Shown here: piece by piece, positions 24,704-33,852 of the stretch
How positions within the stretch are numbered: position 1 is the stretch's first letter
How the letters are laid out: each line of letters starts with the position of its first letter
DNA from: Arcicella sp034931005
GTDB lineage: Bacteria > Bacteroidota > Bacteroidia > Cytophagales > Spirosomataceae
Reading direction: 5' to 3'
DNA: 64,000 nucleotides
Assembly: GCF_034931005.1 (NCBI RefSeq)
Contig: NZ_JAYGIN010000005.1
Coordinates: forward strand, 62,001 to 126,000
The notes under the pieces: model-generated
The model's database searches: none
Told to the model about the DNA's origin: nothing
The model's input: only the letters and a program-made list of their open reading frames with translations
Translations under genes and position numbers: made by a program

Positions 24704-27316
24704 CTATCTATTGAATTTTATTCTTAAGGCTGTTGTTCCGTATTGCCCATTTACAAAATTGCCAACGACTTCTAATCCAAATAATTTTGCAATTCCAGAG
24801 ATACCGTAACCAACTTCTAAGTAATTGAAATTTTGATTCGGAACGTTCAAATAATTTGCAAAAATTGATTCTTTCAATCCGTACAATCTTAGTGGCGTTA
24901 TTTGTGTCAATAAGAATTTTTGAAAGTCATTTGCCGCAAACACTTCCAAATAATTGCCTTTTGTGCTGTGTAAATAGTATTCTAAATTACGAAAAACATC
25001 AAATTTGAATGAACGTAAAATGGTTTGATTTCCATTGAAATGGCGATAATCTGAAAAATACATTGGCGTTTTCAAATATCCCCCATAATTGGCTAAAACG
25101 TGTAAATCTCCTAATTTTTCTATTTCAAAAATTTGCTCATAACTTCCTTGTAATCTCGAAAAATTAGCATCAGACATGAATCCGTTGGTACTTTTTACTT
25201 TGAAAATTGGGTTTCCACGATTAATTGTAAATTCTCTACCATTAAACTCTCCTTTTTTTGCGAAAGGTCTGATAATCAACTCAATATCGGCAGTTAATAA
25301 TTCTGGATTTACAAAATTTTCATCTTTATGTTCTAAATTATCTGGTTGGTTGGTTAGAAATTCTCTTTCTGGACGGTTAATCCAAGTTTTAAAATCCTTT
25401 AAATTCTGTAACTCTCTGTTTTTGTTGTAACCAACATTAAAATTCGCACTGAAAGCCTGTGAAAACCGATTTTTGTATTCTAAGTTGACATAATCTTTTT
25501 CATAAAGTTTCATATAATTTTCCTTTGCAAGCATGGTGTAAATGGTATTGATACTACTGGAGATGGGATTCGTTTCATTGAATTGCTGTATATATTTCCC
25601 AGCTTTTATCTCAAAAGAGTGGTAGTCTTTCAAGTGGTAATAGCCAATATTCCAATTAAATTGTTTTCTGCCAAATGCATAACGCAAATCTGTGTAAAGC
25701 GAAGTTCGTTTCGTTCTTTTTTCACGAGTTTCGTATTTTAAACTTCCCTCCAAATAATAACCATCAACTGTATTAGCATTGCCTAACTCCATGATTGGAG
25801 ATATGTAAGTGAGCGAACGTGGATAAAACCCATATAATTCGTCCCTTTTGCCATAATTGTAAGTATTCCCAAAAAATAAATGAGGAATTTTAAAAACAGG
25901 TAGCCGTTTGATGGAGTCTTTTCTATATTGTGCTGCGTTGACCTTTGTGATACTATCAGCTTGGGCATAGCCTTTAATTTCAAAATCAGTGAGCGGAACT
26001 TGACGTTCCTGATTCCAGAATTCAGTACTACGTTTTTTGTAAAGTGTATCTATTTCAATGTTGTACGAGCGAGCCAACGCCACGTCATCGCCTTTAGCTT
26101 TTCGTTCTTTTTTATCTTCCTTTTGAGATTCTTTCAAAAACTTTTCTAATTGTTTTCGGGTAATTTGCTTTTGTTGCAAGGCGGTTTTGGTATTGATTTT
26201 ATCACCTTTCAAAGCATTTGCTTCGGCTTTATCTATTTTTTCATCAATTACCACTGGATGTTGGTGGTATTTCTCGTTTAATGAAATGGCATAATTCCGA
26301 ACATTGGTAACATAATTAAAGAATCCTCCAACACCGAAAGCATTAAAGTCAGTTCTAAAATTATAGCTAATCGGCATCCAAACGTCGTTGAAGGGTGAAC
26401 ATAGAATTTTGACAGAATTTCTTGAATTATCGTCGCTAAATTTTAAGTCTAAACTATGTATATACCAAGAGTCTTCAATAATGTTAATGATTCCACTAAA
26501 AACGTTTTCTCCTTGCGATTTTGGGGTAACTCTAATTTTGTTGACAGTTAAGCCGTTTTCTCTAAAATCGCCTTCATAAGAAAACTTGTAATAGGCTAAG
26601 GCATAAGGAGATAAAGGTGAAATTAAATCACCAAAAGCCTTTGAACTATAAAAATTGGTGCGTGCTACCGTTATAAAGTTTGCTCCTTGGTCTTGCAGTT
26701 TTTTAGGCAAATTATTTCTGGCAGAAACCACTTTTTCTTTGACTGTGGAAGGCTGTTTGAAAATAATATCGTTGATAGATTCAATTACATACACTTGCCC
26801 AATTTTGATGCCTGTTTCTTGTTCTATCTTCTTTCCTGCTAACATTTTCACCAAACCTGAAACCTCTTTTACTTGAGCTGTTCCTTTCACATAAGTGCGA
26901 GCCGTATAAGTGTTCAGTTCCAAGATTTTGAAGCGAGCCATCGAAATGGTTTTTCTCATAATGGTGTAGGCAGGGTCTTCGGCTTTTGCGGAGAATTTTA
27001 CTTCGCTTAGTGCTACTGATTGTTCTTCCAAAATCACATCTAAATTGATATAATCGGCATCAATGACAACTGTTTTTTCAAGATTTTTATGGCTTAAATA
27101 TTGAAAAATAAGTACATGAATACCTTTTTCTAAAGCTAATTCATATTTTCCTTCATCGTTTGCCATTGTTCCTTTTGAGGAACCTTTCACGATAATTGAA
27201 GCGAATGATAGTTGTTCGCCTTTTTTATTTTTTACAGAGCCTTTAATGCCACCTGCAAATGAACATACCGATAATAAAGTAATATTAAGAATTGTAAAGA
27301 GGAGTTTTTTTAACAT
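24704..27316 (-). CDS. DUF5686 outer-membrane protein with carboxypeptidase-regulatory-like domain
   Basis: The 870-residue exported protein has a signal peptide (LLFTILNITLLSVCSFAG). Residues about 22-100 form a carboxypeptidase-regulatory-like beta-sandwich (GSVKNKKGEQLSFASIIVKG, GTMANDEGKYEL), the N-terminal module common in TonB-dependent transporters. The rest matches the large DUF5686 family, which is predicted to end in an outer membrane barrel; alternating strands run to the end (TTALRIKFNR). A charged stretch around residues 360-430 is rich in Lys and Glu. The function is unknown; no SusD-like partner is next to it, so it is not a standard glycan uptake pair. Confidence 0.85.
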   Translation of the reverse strand: MLKKLLFTILNITLLSVCSFAGGIKGSVKNKKGEQLSFASIIVKGSSKGTMANDEGKYELALEKGIHVLIFQYLSHKNLEKTVVIDADYINLDVILEEQSVALSEVKFSAKAEDPAYTIMRKTISMARFKILELNTYTARTYVKGTAQVKEVSGLVKMLAGKKIEQETGIKIGQVYVIESINDIIFKQPSTVKEKVVSARNNLPKKLQDQGANFITVARTNFYSSKAFGDLISPLSPYALAYYKFSYEGDFRENGLTVNKIRVTPKSQGENVFSGIINIIEDSWYIHSLDLKFSDDNSRNSVKILCSPFNDVWMPISYNFRTDFNAFGVGGFFNYVTNVRNYAISLNEKYHQHPVVIDEKIDKAEANALKGDKINTKTALQQKQITRKQLEKFLKESQKEDKKERKAKGDDVALARSYNIEIDTLYKKRSTEFWNQERQVPLTDFEIKGYAQADSITKVNAAQYRKDSIKRLPVFKIPHLFFGNTYNYGKRDELYGFYPRSLTYISPIMELGNANTVDGYYLEGSLKYETREKRTKRTSLYTDLRYAFGRKQFNWNIGYYHLKDYHSFEIKAGKYIQQFNETNPISSSINTIYTMLAKENYMKLYEKDYVNLEYKNRFSQAFSANFNVGYNKNRELQNLKDFKTWINRPEREFLTNQPDNLEHKDENFVNPELLTADIELIIRPFAKKGEFNGREFTINRGNPIFKVKSTNGFMSDANFSRLQGSYEQIFEIEKLGDLHVLANYGGYLKTPMYFSDYRHFNGNQTILRSFKFDVFRNLEYYLHSTKGNYLEVFAANDFQKFLLTQITPLRLYGLKESIFANYLNVPNQNFNYLEVGYGISGIAKLFGLEVVGNFVNGQYGTTALRIKFNR

Positions 27317-27432
27317 TTGATTGAGGTTTAAATAATAGAGTAATTATAAAATGAAAATTTAGATGCAATGTTAAATTAAAAGGCTTTTAGAAAAGTAATC
27401 ACGACCGTTAAAAATGCTTAAAATGAGCGTAA

Positions 27433-28305
27433 TTACTTACCAAAAGCCCATTTTAAGAAATTAGGTAATACTTTTGCCCAAGTGTGGTGATTATGTTCGC
27501 CGCCTTGTACTTCTTCATAAATAATATCAGAGCCTATATGATAACCCTTATGTTCAAGTTCTTTCATTAAATCGAGGGTATCATCGATAGCGTCTATAAT
27601 TCCGTTGTTATTTCGGTCTGAATTTTCATCATTTGTGCCTGCTTCAAACCAAAATGTCATGTTTTTCTTGTAGTCTCCATTTCTGACAATATTATGAATG
27701 ATTCGGTCATGCTCATCGGTATATCCGTCTTCCTCAGATTTTTGTCGCCACCATAAAGCTCCTGAGAAAACGCCTATTTTCTCAAATACTTCGGGGTGAT
27801 TCCAACCAATATCCATTGCAGAAAGTCCACCTAATGACAATCCAGCCATCACATTCCCCTCCGTTTTTATCGAGTATTTTTTATTCAGAAATGGCAAAAG
27901 TTCCAATAATATGAAATCTGTATGCTGTTTTGCTTTCGAGCCACGTTGTTTGTAATCGACTTGACTTGCAGTTCCGTATTCTTGAATCCTTTGGTCATTG
28001 GCATGAATTCCTACGCAGAAAAAAGGGATTATTTGTTGGCATGATAATAACGTAGAAATACTCATTTCCATTTGTAATGCTCCAAAATCTTGCCCATCAT
28101 TGAAAAATAGAATAGGCAACTGGGAAGAAATATTTTTAGGATATATCAAAGTCAAGCGGACATTTCGCTGTAAATATGCTGAAGTTATGTTTTCTTCAAT
28201 TTGAGTAAGTTGAGGGGTGTTTTCGGTCACAATTTTAAACGTTTGTTGAGCTTTTAAATTTAGGATAATTCCATAAAGGAAGAAAATTAGTAAAAAAAAC
28301 CGCAT
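27433..28305 (-). CDS. secreted esterase of the enterochelin-esterase (Fes/YieL) family
   Basis: The 290-residue protein has a signal peptide (MRFFLLIFFLYG, ending LKAQ). It is an alpha/beta hydrolase with the nucleophile elbow MAGLSLGGLSAMD, an acidic segment with DENSDRNNNG, and the C-terminal histidine region QGGEHNHHTWAKVLP. The family includes siderophore and feruloyl esterases; the substrate here is open. A TTG 13 codons upstream was rejected since the signal peptide starts at ATG 28305. It is transcribed divergently from a second, cytosolic esterase gene 93 bp away that starts the amidoligase cluster, so the two may share regulation. Confidence 0.85.
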   Translation of the reverse strand: MRFFLLIFFLYGIILNLKAQQTFKIVTENTPQLTQIEENITSAYLQRNVRLTLIYPKNISSQLPILFFNDGQDFGALQMEMSISTLLSCQQIIPFFCVGIHANDQRIQEYGTASQVDYKQRGSKAKQHTDFILLELLPFLNKKYSIKTEGNVMAGLSLGGLSAMDIGWNHPEVFEKIGVFSGALWWRQKSEEDGYTDEHDRIIHNIVRNGDYKKNMTFWFEAGTNDENSDRNNNGIIDAIDDTLDLMKELEHKGYHIGSDIIYEEVQGGEHNHHTWAKVLPNFLKWAFGK

Positions 28306-28398
28306 TAAAAATATCGTTTGAAATGTTTTGAAACTAAAAAACAATTTCTATTTTAGAATAAATTTAACAATAAAAAAGCAAAACAAACCTGTCATTCC

Positions 28399-29103
28399 AT
28401 GCAAGAACGTTATATCAAGTATTACTCACACCATCTCGGTGCTGACAACGAAATGCTAATTTATGGCAACTGGGGTTATCCAGTCATCGTTTTTCCAACT
28501 ACTATGGGCAGGTATTATGAAGCAAAAGATTTTAAGCTAATAGAATCTGCTCGTGGGCATATTGAAAGTGGAAAAGTGAAAATATATTGTCCAGACAGCA
28601 TTGATGGCTATTCATGGTATGGAAAACATCTGCATCCTGCCGAAAGAGTTCAAAATCATAATTATTATGACCAATATTTGAATGAAGAATTAATTCCTGC
28701 TATTATGAGCGAATGTAATGTAACAAAAGTTGCCGTTGCAGGTTGTAGTTTTGGCGGGTATCATGCAGCAAATTTTGCTTTTCGTCATCCCGACAAAGTT
28801 TCGCATCTTTTTACGATGGGAGCAGCGTTTGATATTCGTTCTTTTTTGGGTGATTATTACGATGAGAACGTTTATTACAATAATCCTCCAGATTATTTGC
28901 CAAATTCCAACGACTCAAATTTATGGAACATGAATATTGTTTTAGGAACTTGCAATGCAGATTTTTGCAAGCCAGAAACGGAAAGATTATCAAAAATATT
29001 AGCTCATAAAAACATAAATCATTGGTTGGATATTCGTTGGCATGGTACGCACGATTGGGATATTTGGCGTGAAATGTTCCCTGAATACTTGAATAAAATA
29101 TAG
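28399..29103 (+). CDS. cytosolic esterase (COG4947-like), first gene of the amidoligase cluster
   Basis: The 234-residue alpha/beta hydrolase has no signal peptide. The nucleophile is Ser117 in VAGCSFGGYHAAN, and His in WHGTHDWDIWREMFPEYL is the likely base. It resembles the COG4947 esterase group, whose genes are commonly found next to ATP-grasp and GCS2-type ligase genes, as here. I infer that it hydrolyses or transfers an acyl group on the product of the downstream ligases. The ATP-grasp gene follows after 97 bp. Confidence 0.85.
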   Translation: MQERYIKYYSHHLGADNEMLIYGNWGYPVIVFPTTMGRYYEAKDFKLIESARGHIESGKVKIYCPDSIDGYSWYGKHLHPAERVQNHNYYDQYLNEELIPAIMSECNVTKVAVAGCSFGGYHAANFAFRHPDKVSHLFTMGAAFDIRSFLGDYYDENVYYNNPPDYLPNSNDSNLWNMNIVLGTCNADFCKPETERLSKILAHKNINHWLDIRWHGTHDWDIWREMFPEYLNKI

Positions 29104-29200
29104 AAATCTGGTGTCAGGTTTATGATTTTAGGTGTTTAGATGGAATGAAAACTTACGCTAAACCCTAAAAACCAACCCCTAAAACCTTTAAAAAATAAAC

Positions 29201-30178
29201 ATGAAAAAAATTGGTATTCTTCACGGAATGGAATCTTCATTTCCAGAAGCATTTGTTGAAAGAGTAAATCAAATTGCTCCTTCGGGAATTATGGCAGAAC
29301 GTATGATTGTCGATAAAGTTTTGCAAGGAGAATCATCGGGTTATGACGTCATTATCGACCGTATTTCTCAAGACGTTCCCTTTTACCGTGCCATGCTCAA
29401 AAATACGGCATTAACAGGCACAGCGGTTATCAATAATCCATTTTGGTGGTCGGCAGATGAAAAGTTTTTCAATAATGCCTTGGCGGTTCACTTGGGGGTT
29501 CCTGTACCCAAAACGGTTTTATTACCCTCAAAAGAACGTCCAACTGATACTTCTGAAACTTCTTTTAGAAACTTGAAATTTCCTTTGCCTTGGGGTGATA
29601 TTTTCGACCATATTGGTTTTCCTGCCTACATGAAACCGCATTCGGGCGGAGGTTGGAAAAGTGTTTATAAAGTTAGAAATCCCGACGAACTTTTTAATGC
29701 TTATGATGAAACTGACCAATTGGTCATGCTTTTGCAAGAAGAAATCGTATTTACTGATTATTTCCGTTGTTATTGTATTGGTGGAAAAGAAGTGAAAATT
29801 ATGCCTTATGAACCCCGAAATGAACCACATTTGCGGTATGATGCTACGTTACCCACAGGACCAAATGCAAAGAAACTTTTGGCAACGGTAAAAGATTATG
29901 TTTTGAAATTGAACAAAGCATTAGGTTATGATTTTAATACGGTTGAATTTGCCGTAAAAGATGGAATTCCTTATGCGATTGACTTCTGTAATCCCGCTCC
30001 TGATGCAGATGTGAATTCGGTTGGACAAGAGAATTTCGAATGGGTGGTTGAAACTGCCGCAAAAGTTGCCATTGACCGTGCAAAAAAGCATAAACCTGGA
30101 AAAGATAATCTTACTTGGGGAACATTTATGTCATCATCAGTTACTGGAAAAGACCGTGCTTCGTTAAAAGGTGAATAG
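29201..30178 (+). CDS. ATP-grasp ligase
   Basis: The 325-residue protein has the ATP-grasp fold, which joins a carboxylate to an amine through an acyl phosphate. Visible are the ATP-binding segment GFPAYMKPHSGGGWKSV with its conserved Lys and Gly-rich loop, the LLQEEIVF strand, and the Mg2+ site VEFAVKDGIPYAIDFCNPAP with Glu, Asp and Asn ligands. It is closer to RimK-like peptide ligases than to purine enzymes. It lies between the esterase and the GCS2-like ligase on one strand. The acceptor and donor are unknown. Confidence 0.88.
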   Translation: MKKIGILHGMESSFPEAFVERVNQIAPSGIMAERMIVDKVLQGESSGYDVIIDRISQDVPFYRAMLKNTALTGTAVINNPFWWSADEKFFNNALAVHLGVPVPKTVLLPSKERPTDTSETSFRNLKFPLPWGDIFDHIGFPAYMKPHSGGGWKSVYKVRNPDELFNAYDETDQLVMLLQEEIVFTDYFRCYCIGGKEVKIMPYEPRNEPHLRYDATLPTGPNAKKLLATVKDYVLKLNKALGYDFNTVEFAVKDGIPYAIDFCNPAPDADVNSVGQENFEWVVETAAKVAIDRAKKHKPGKDNLTWGTFMSSSVTGKDRASLKGE

Positions 30179-30273
30179 TAGGAGAGACTTTAGGTTCGAC
30201 AATCCAATATTTATTTTAAAATTATCAATCACTGTTAGACTAATACCCAATAACCAATCCCCAAATTCTAATC

Positions 30274-31374
30274 ATGCCTTTATTTACACTTGGAATCGAA
30301 GAAGAATTTCAAACCATAGACCCCGTAACTCGGGAACTTCGCTCGCACATGAGTAAAATTGTTGAGGGCGGACAAATAACGCTGCATGAACGAGTAAAAG
30401 CCGAAATGCACCAAGCTGTCGTAGAAGTTGGGACGAATATTTGTCATAATATTCAAGAAGCAAGAGCCGAGGTAACTGAATTACGAAGACACATTATTGA
30501 ATTGGCAGACCAACAAAATTTGTTGGTTGCTGCTGCTGGGACACACCCGTTTTCGGATTGGCAAGACCAATTAATTACGCCAAATGAACATTATGATGCA
30601 CTAATTGACGAAATGCGTGATGTTGCCAGAGGAAATTTAATTTTTGGTTTGCACGTACACGTAGGCATTGCAAGTCGGCAAGAAGGAATTCAAATTTTGA
30701 ATGCAGTTCGGTATTTTCTACCTCATATTTATGCACTTTCCACAAATTCACCGTTTTGGTGTGGACGAAACACAGGTTTTAAATCGTACCGTTCAAAGGT
30801 TTTCGACAAATTTCCACGAACAGGCATTCCAGAGTTTTTTGCCTCTGCAACCGAATACGACGAGTATATAAATTTGCTTATTAAAACAAATTGTATTGAT
30901 AATGGTAAGAAAATTTGGTGGGATATTCGTTTACATCCTTATTTTGAAACCATTGAATTTAGAATTTGCGATATTCCAATGCGAATTGATGAAACCATTT
31001 GTTTGGCGGCATTAATGCAGGCTTTAGTCGCAAAAATTCATAAATTATTAAAACAAAATTTGAGTTTTAGACCATATCGGAGAGTTTTAATCAATGAAAA
31101 TAAATGGCGTGCAGCTCGTTATGGTATTCAAGGAAAACTGATTGATTTTGGAAAGCAAGAAGAAGTACCTTATCGAGATTTGTGCGGTGAATTATTAGAT
31201 TTTGTGGATGATGTTTTAGATGAATTGGGAAGCCGAAAAGAGGTGGAATATATCAAGGAAATTCTTGACCACGGCACTGGTGCAGACCGCCAATTGTCAG
31301 TTTTTGAACAAACTGGCGACTTGAAAAAAGTGGTAGATTATATTGTAGAAGAAACAAGGCATGGAATTTATTAA
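30274..31374 (+). CDS. GCS2-type carboxylate-amine ligase (YbdK family)
   Basis: The 366-residue enzyme belongs to the glutamine-synthetase-like gamma-glutamyl ligase family (COG2170, YbdK/GCS2). It starts FTLGIEEEFQTIDP, the acidic Mg2+-binding strand, and continues with LIFGLHVHVGIASRQEG and WWDIRLHPYFETIEFRICDIP, both typical. YbdK of Escherichia coli has weak glutamate-cysteine ligase activity; members in clusters like this one are thought to make other gamma-glutamyl amides. It stands 95 bp behind the ATP-grasp gene and 147 bp ahead of the amidotransferase gene, which has its own promoter. Confidence 0.92.
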   Translation: MPLFTLGIEEEFQTIDPVTRELRSHMSKIVEGGQITLHERVKAEMHQAVVEVGTNICHNIQEARAEVTELRRHIIELADQQNLLVAAAGTHPFSDWQDQLITPNEHYDALIDEMRDVARGNLIFGLHVHVGIASRQEGIQILNAVRYFLPHIYALSTNSPFWCGRNTGFKSYRSKVFDKFPRTGIPEFFASATEYDEYINLLIKTNCIDNGKKIWWDIRLHPYFETIEFRICDIPMRIDETICLAALMQALVAKIHKLLKQNLSFRPYRRVLINENKWRAARYGIQGKLIDFGKQEEVPYRDLCGELLDFVDDVLDELGSRKEVEYIKEILDHGTGADRQLSVFEQTGDLKKVVDYIVEETRHGIY

Positions 31375-31408
31375 TGTTCTTTTCATGGGATACATTCCGA
31401 TAAATACT

Positions 31409-31437
31409 TTTGTTTCATCAGAAATGACGTAATTTTG
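31409..31437 (+). promoter_or_regulatory. internal promoter of the amidoligase cluster
   Basis: TTTG at 31409-31412 and TAATTTTG at 31430-31437, 17 bp apart, lie ahead of the amidotransferase gene. The leader would be about 80 bases. The last two genes may therefore be transcribed separately. Confidence 0.5.
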
Positions 31438-31521
31438 TAAGAATTATCCCTCTGAAGCATTCCTATTTTACTGTTTTTGAAAAATTGAAGCAAATTTTCA
31501 TCACAAATAAGCAGTATAATC

Positions 31522-32382
31522 ATGCAAAAACCACTAAAAATTGCCATTTTAGATATGTACAACAACGTTGCTGGAGAAGGAATGCGTTGTATAATCAGTT
31601 TGGTAAATGAATTTCAAGAAAGAGAGCAAATACCGATTGAAACTACCATTTTTAATGTTAGAGCCAATAATGAAATCCCTGATTTAAGTTTCGATATTTT
31701 TATATCAACTGGAGGACCTGGAAGTCCTTTGCCTTCAGAAGATGCTTGGGAAAAACCATACTTTGATTTCATAGATTCTGTATTCGCTCATAACAATTCT
31801 GAAGAGGTAAAATATGGAGAAAATACAAAAAAATATCTTTTCTTAATTTGTCATTCATTCCAATTAGTTTCTCGACATTTAGGGATTGGAAAAGTTACAA
31901 AACGCAGAGGTACGTCTTTTGGAGTTTTTCCAGTTAATCAAATTGATAAAGGAATAAAAGAAACTCTCTTTGACGGTTTGCCTGAACCTTTTTATGTAGT
32001 TGATTCTCGTGATTATCAATTAGTTAGTCCAAATAAAAAACGCATCAAAGAATTAGGTGTCACACTTTTAAGAATGGAAAAAGAACGTCCTCACGTCAAT
32101 TTAGAACGTGCCATTATGGCAATTCGTTATTCTGAAGAAGTTTTTGGAACACAATTTCATCCAGAAGCAGATGCGATTGGAATGTTGAAATTGCTATCTT
32201 CCGATGAAAAAAAGAAGGCAGTTATAAAAACACATGGCTTAGAAAAGTACAATGATATGATTGATAAATTGGACGACCCAGATAAAATACTTTTGACGGA
32301 ATCAATCATTATTCCCAAATTCTTAAAGAAGGCAACAACTTCTATTTTACGACCAATATCGGTTGGTAGTCACTCTTTGTAA
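31522..32382 (+). CDS. class I glutamine amidotransferase-like protein
   Basis: The 286-residue protein has a class I GATase fold with the triad in place: Cys110 in FLICHSFQL, and His and Glu in GTQFHPEADAIG. The ISTGGPGSPLP segment is the usual glycine-rich loop. No synthetase domain is fused, so it either feeds ammonia to a partner or acts as a peptidase of the gamma-glutamyl hydrolase type. Its position behind the GCS2 ligase favours a role in making or trimming a gamma-glutamyl compound. The elbow reads LICHSF rather than the common GICLGHQ, which marks it as a divergent subgroup. Confidence 0.85.
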   Translation: MQKPLKIAILDMYNNVAGEGMRCIISLVNEFQEREQIPIETTIFNVRANNEIPDLSFDIFISTGGPGSPLPSEDAWEKPYFDFIDSVFAHNNSEEVKYGENTKKYLFLICHSFQLVSRHLGIGKVTKRRGTSFGVFPVNQIDKGIKETLFDGLPEPFYVVDSRDYQLVSPNKKRIKELGVTLLRMEKERPHVNLERAIMAIRYSEEVFGTQFHPEADAIGMLKLLSSDEKKKAVIKTHGLEKYNDMIDKLDDPDKILLTESIIIPKFLKKATTSILRPISVGSHSL

Positions 32383-32447
32383 TGTCAAAATCAGATAGTT
32401 GTAGTAAGATAGATTTTCAACCCAATGTTGTTTAGTTAAGCCGATTA

Positions 32448-32479
32448 ATTTCCCGAAAGTTTTAAACTTTCGGGAAATT
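32448..32479. repeat. 32-bp perfect palindrome, TTCCCGAAAGTTT family
   Basis: AATTTCCCGAAAGTTT is directly followed by its exact complement with no loop. Related sequences occur at 60208-60240 and in the terminator at 60326-60358. It sits between the amidotransferase and the second ATP-grasp-like gene and could attenuate transcription of the latter. Confidence 0.75.
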
Positions 32480-32565
32480 TGTACCAAATAAATTCCTTTA
32501 TTAAACGACATTCGGTTGAAACCTGTCAGAAAACCTGTCCTACCTACAAAATTGCTTCTAAAACT

Positions 32566-33762
32566 ATGCAATCATTAATTAGACAACAATACAATCAGGC
32601 TTTTAGTCAAGAAAAATATCAGCAATTACTTTCTGATTTAAACAAATCTGCTCAAAAACCTATTGAATTTCGAGTAGCTGAAACGCCCGTTTTCGTGCCA
32701 AAATCATTAAAGGATAAACTGACGAATACTTGTGAAAGTATAGTTGACGTAATTATTTCTGACGATTTTAAAGCAAAAACAAAGGCAGCAATTCCTTTAA
32801 ATCAGAACGTTCCTAATGAAAATAATCATACTTCATTTTTAGCCATAGATTTTGCAGTTTGTAAAAATAGTGATGGTGATTTTGTGCCACAATTAATTGA
32901 GTTACAAGGTTTTCCTTCACTTTTTGGTTTTCAATATTTATTGTCAGAAACCTTTCAAAAACATTTTTCGATTCCCGAAAATTATGAATTTGCTTTTAAT
33001 AATAATGACCGAAATGCTTATGTTGATGAACTGAAAAAACTGATTGTAGGGGAGGAGCAAGTTGAAAATGTTATTTTATTAGAAATTTATCCAGAGACTC
33101 AAAAAACAAGGGTTGATTTTGATATTACAGAAAATCTTATTGGTGTAAAAGCAGTTTGTCTGACTAAAATTATTAAAGAGGACAAACAATTATTTTACAT
33201 GAATAATGGAGTGAAAACTCAAATTAAACGCATTTATAACCGTTTGATTTTTGATGATTTGACAAATTTTCCAGATTTAAAAACGGACTTCAACTTAACG
33301 GATGATGTTGATGTAGAATGGATTGGGCATCCAAATTGGTTTTTTAGAATTAGTAAATACATCATGCCATTTTTTAATCATGAGTACATTCCAAATTGTC
33401 GTTTTTTGAATGACTTTCATGGCAATTTTCCTGAGAATTTAGCCGATTTTGTACTAAAACCCCTATTTTCATTTGCAGGCACAGGCGTAATTATTAATGT
33501 GAAAAAAGAAGATTTAACTGCTATTACCGACCCTGAGAATTATATTTTGCAAGAAAAAGTGAAATACGAACCAATCATAGAAACAGTTGACGGCAGTAAG
33601 GTGAAATGTGAAATTAGAATGCTTTATATTTGGCAAAAAGATGAACCAAGACCACTTTTGTTAACCAATTTGGCGAGACTTTCAAAAGGAGAAATGATAG
33701 GTGTACGCTACAATAAAGATTTTGACTGGGTAGGAGCAAGCGTTTGTTTTATAGAAAAATGA
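32566..33762 (+). CDS. divergent ATP-grasp-like protein of unknown function
   Basis: The 398-residue protein has no family I can name with certainty. The C-terminal half looks ATP-grasp-like: FVLKPLFSFAGTGVII resembles the ATP-binding Lys and glycine loop, YILQEKVKYEPI the hinge strand, and KCEIRMLYIW the metal-site strand. The middle (IKRIYNRLIFDDL) resembles the core of glutathionylspermidine-synthase-like enzymes, and the order of the parts suggests a permuted fold. It would be the second ligase of the cluster. An upstream extension to 32479 would run into the palindrome; ATG 32566 is preferred. Confidence 0.7.
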   Translation: MQSLIRQQYNQAFSQEKYQQLLSDLNKSAQKPIEFRVAETPVFVPKSLKDKLTNTCESIVDVIISDDFKAKTKAAIPLNQNVPNENNHTSFLAIDFAVCKNSDGDFVPQLIELQGFPSLFGFQYLLSETFQKHFSIPENYEFAFNNNDRNAYVDELKKLIVGEEQVENVILLEIYPETQKTRVDFDITENLIGVKAVCLTKIIKEDKQLFYMNNGVKTQIKRIYNRLIFDDLTNFPDLKTDFNLTDDVDVEWIGHPNWFFRISKYIMPFFNHEYIPNCRFLNDFHGNFPENLADFVLKPLFSFAGTGVIINVKKEDLTAITDPENYILQEKVKYEPIIETVDGSKVKCEIRMLYIWQKDEPRPLLLTNLARLSKGEMIGVRYNKDFDWVGASVCFIEK

Positions 33763-33783
33763 TTTTCAACTTTAATTAGCTGC

Positions 33784-33824
33784 AAAGGCACGTAAACACT
33801 ATTTATGAGTGTCTTCGTGCCTTT
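33784..33824. repeat. hairpin between the ATP-grasp-like and aminotransferase genes
   Basis: AAAGGCACG and CGTGCCTTT flank further ACAC/GTGT pairing and a nine-base loop. It probably separates the transcripts of the two genes at least partly. Confidence 0.55.
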
Positions 33825-33852
33825 GTGGCTAATTTGATTAATAACAAATTAA

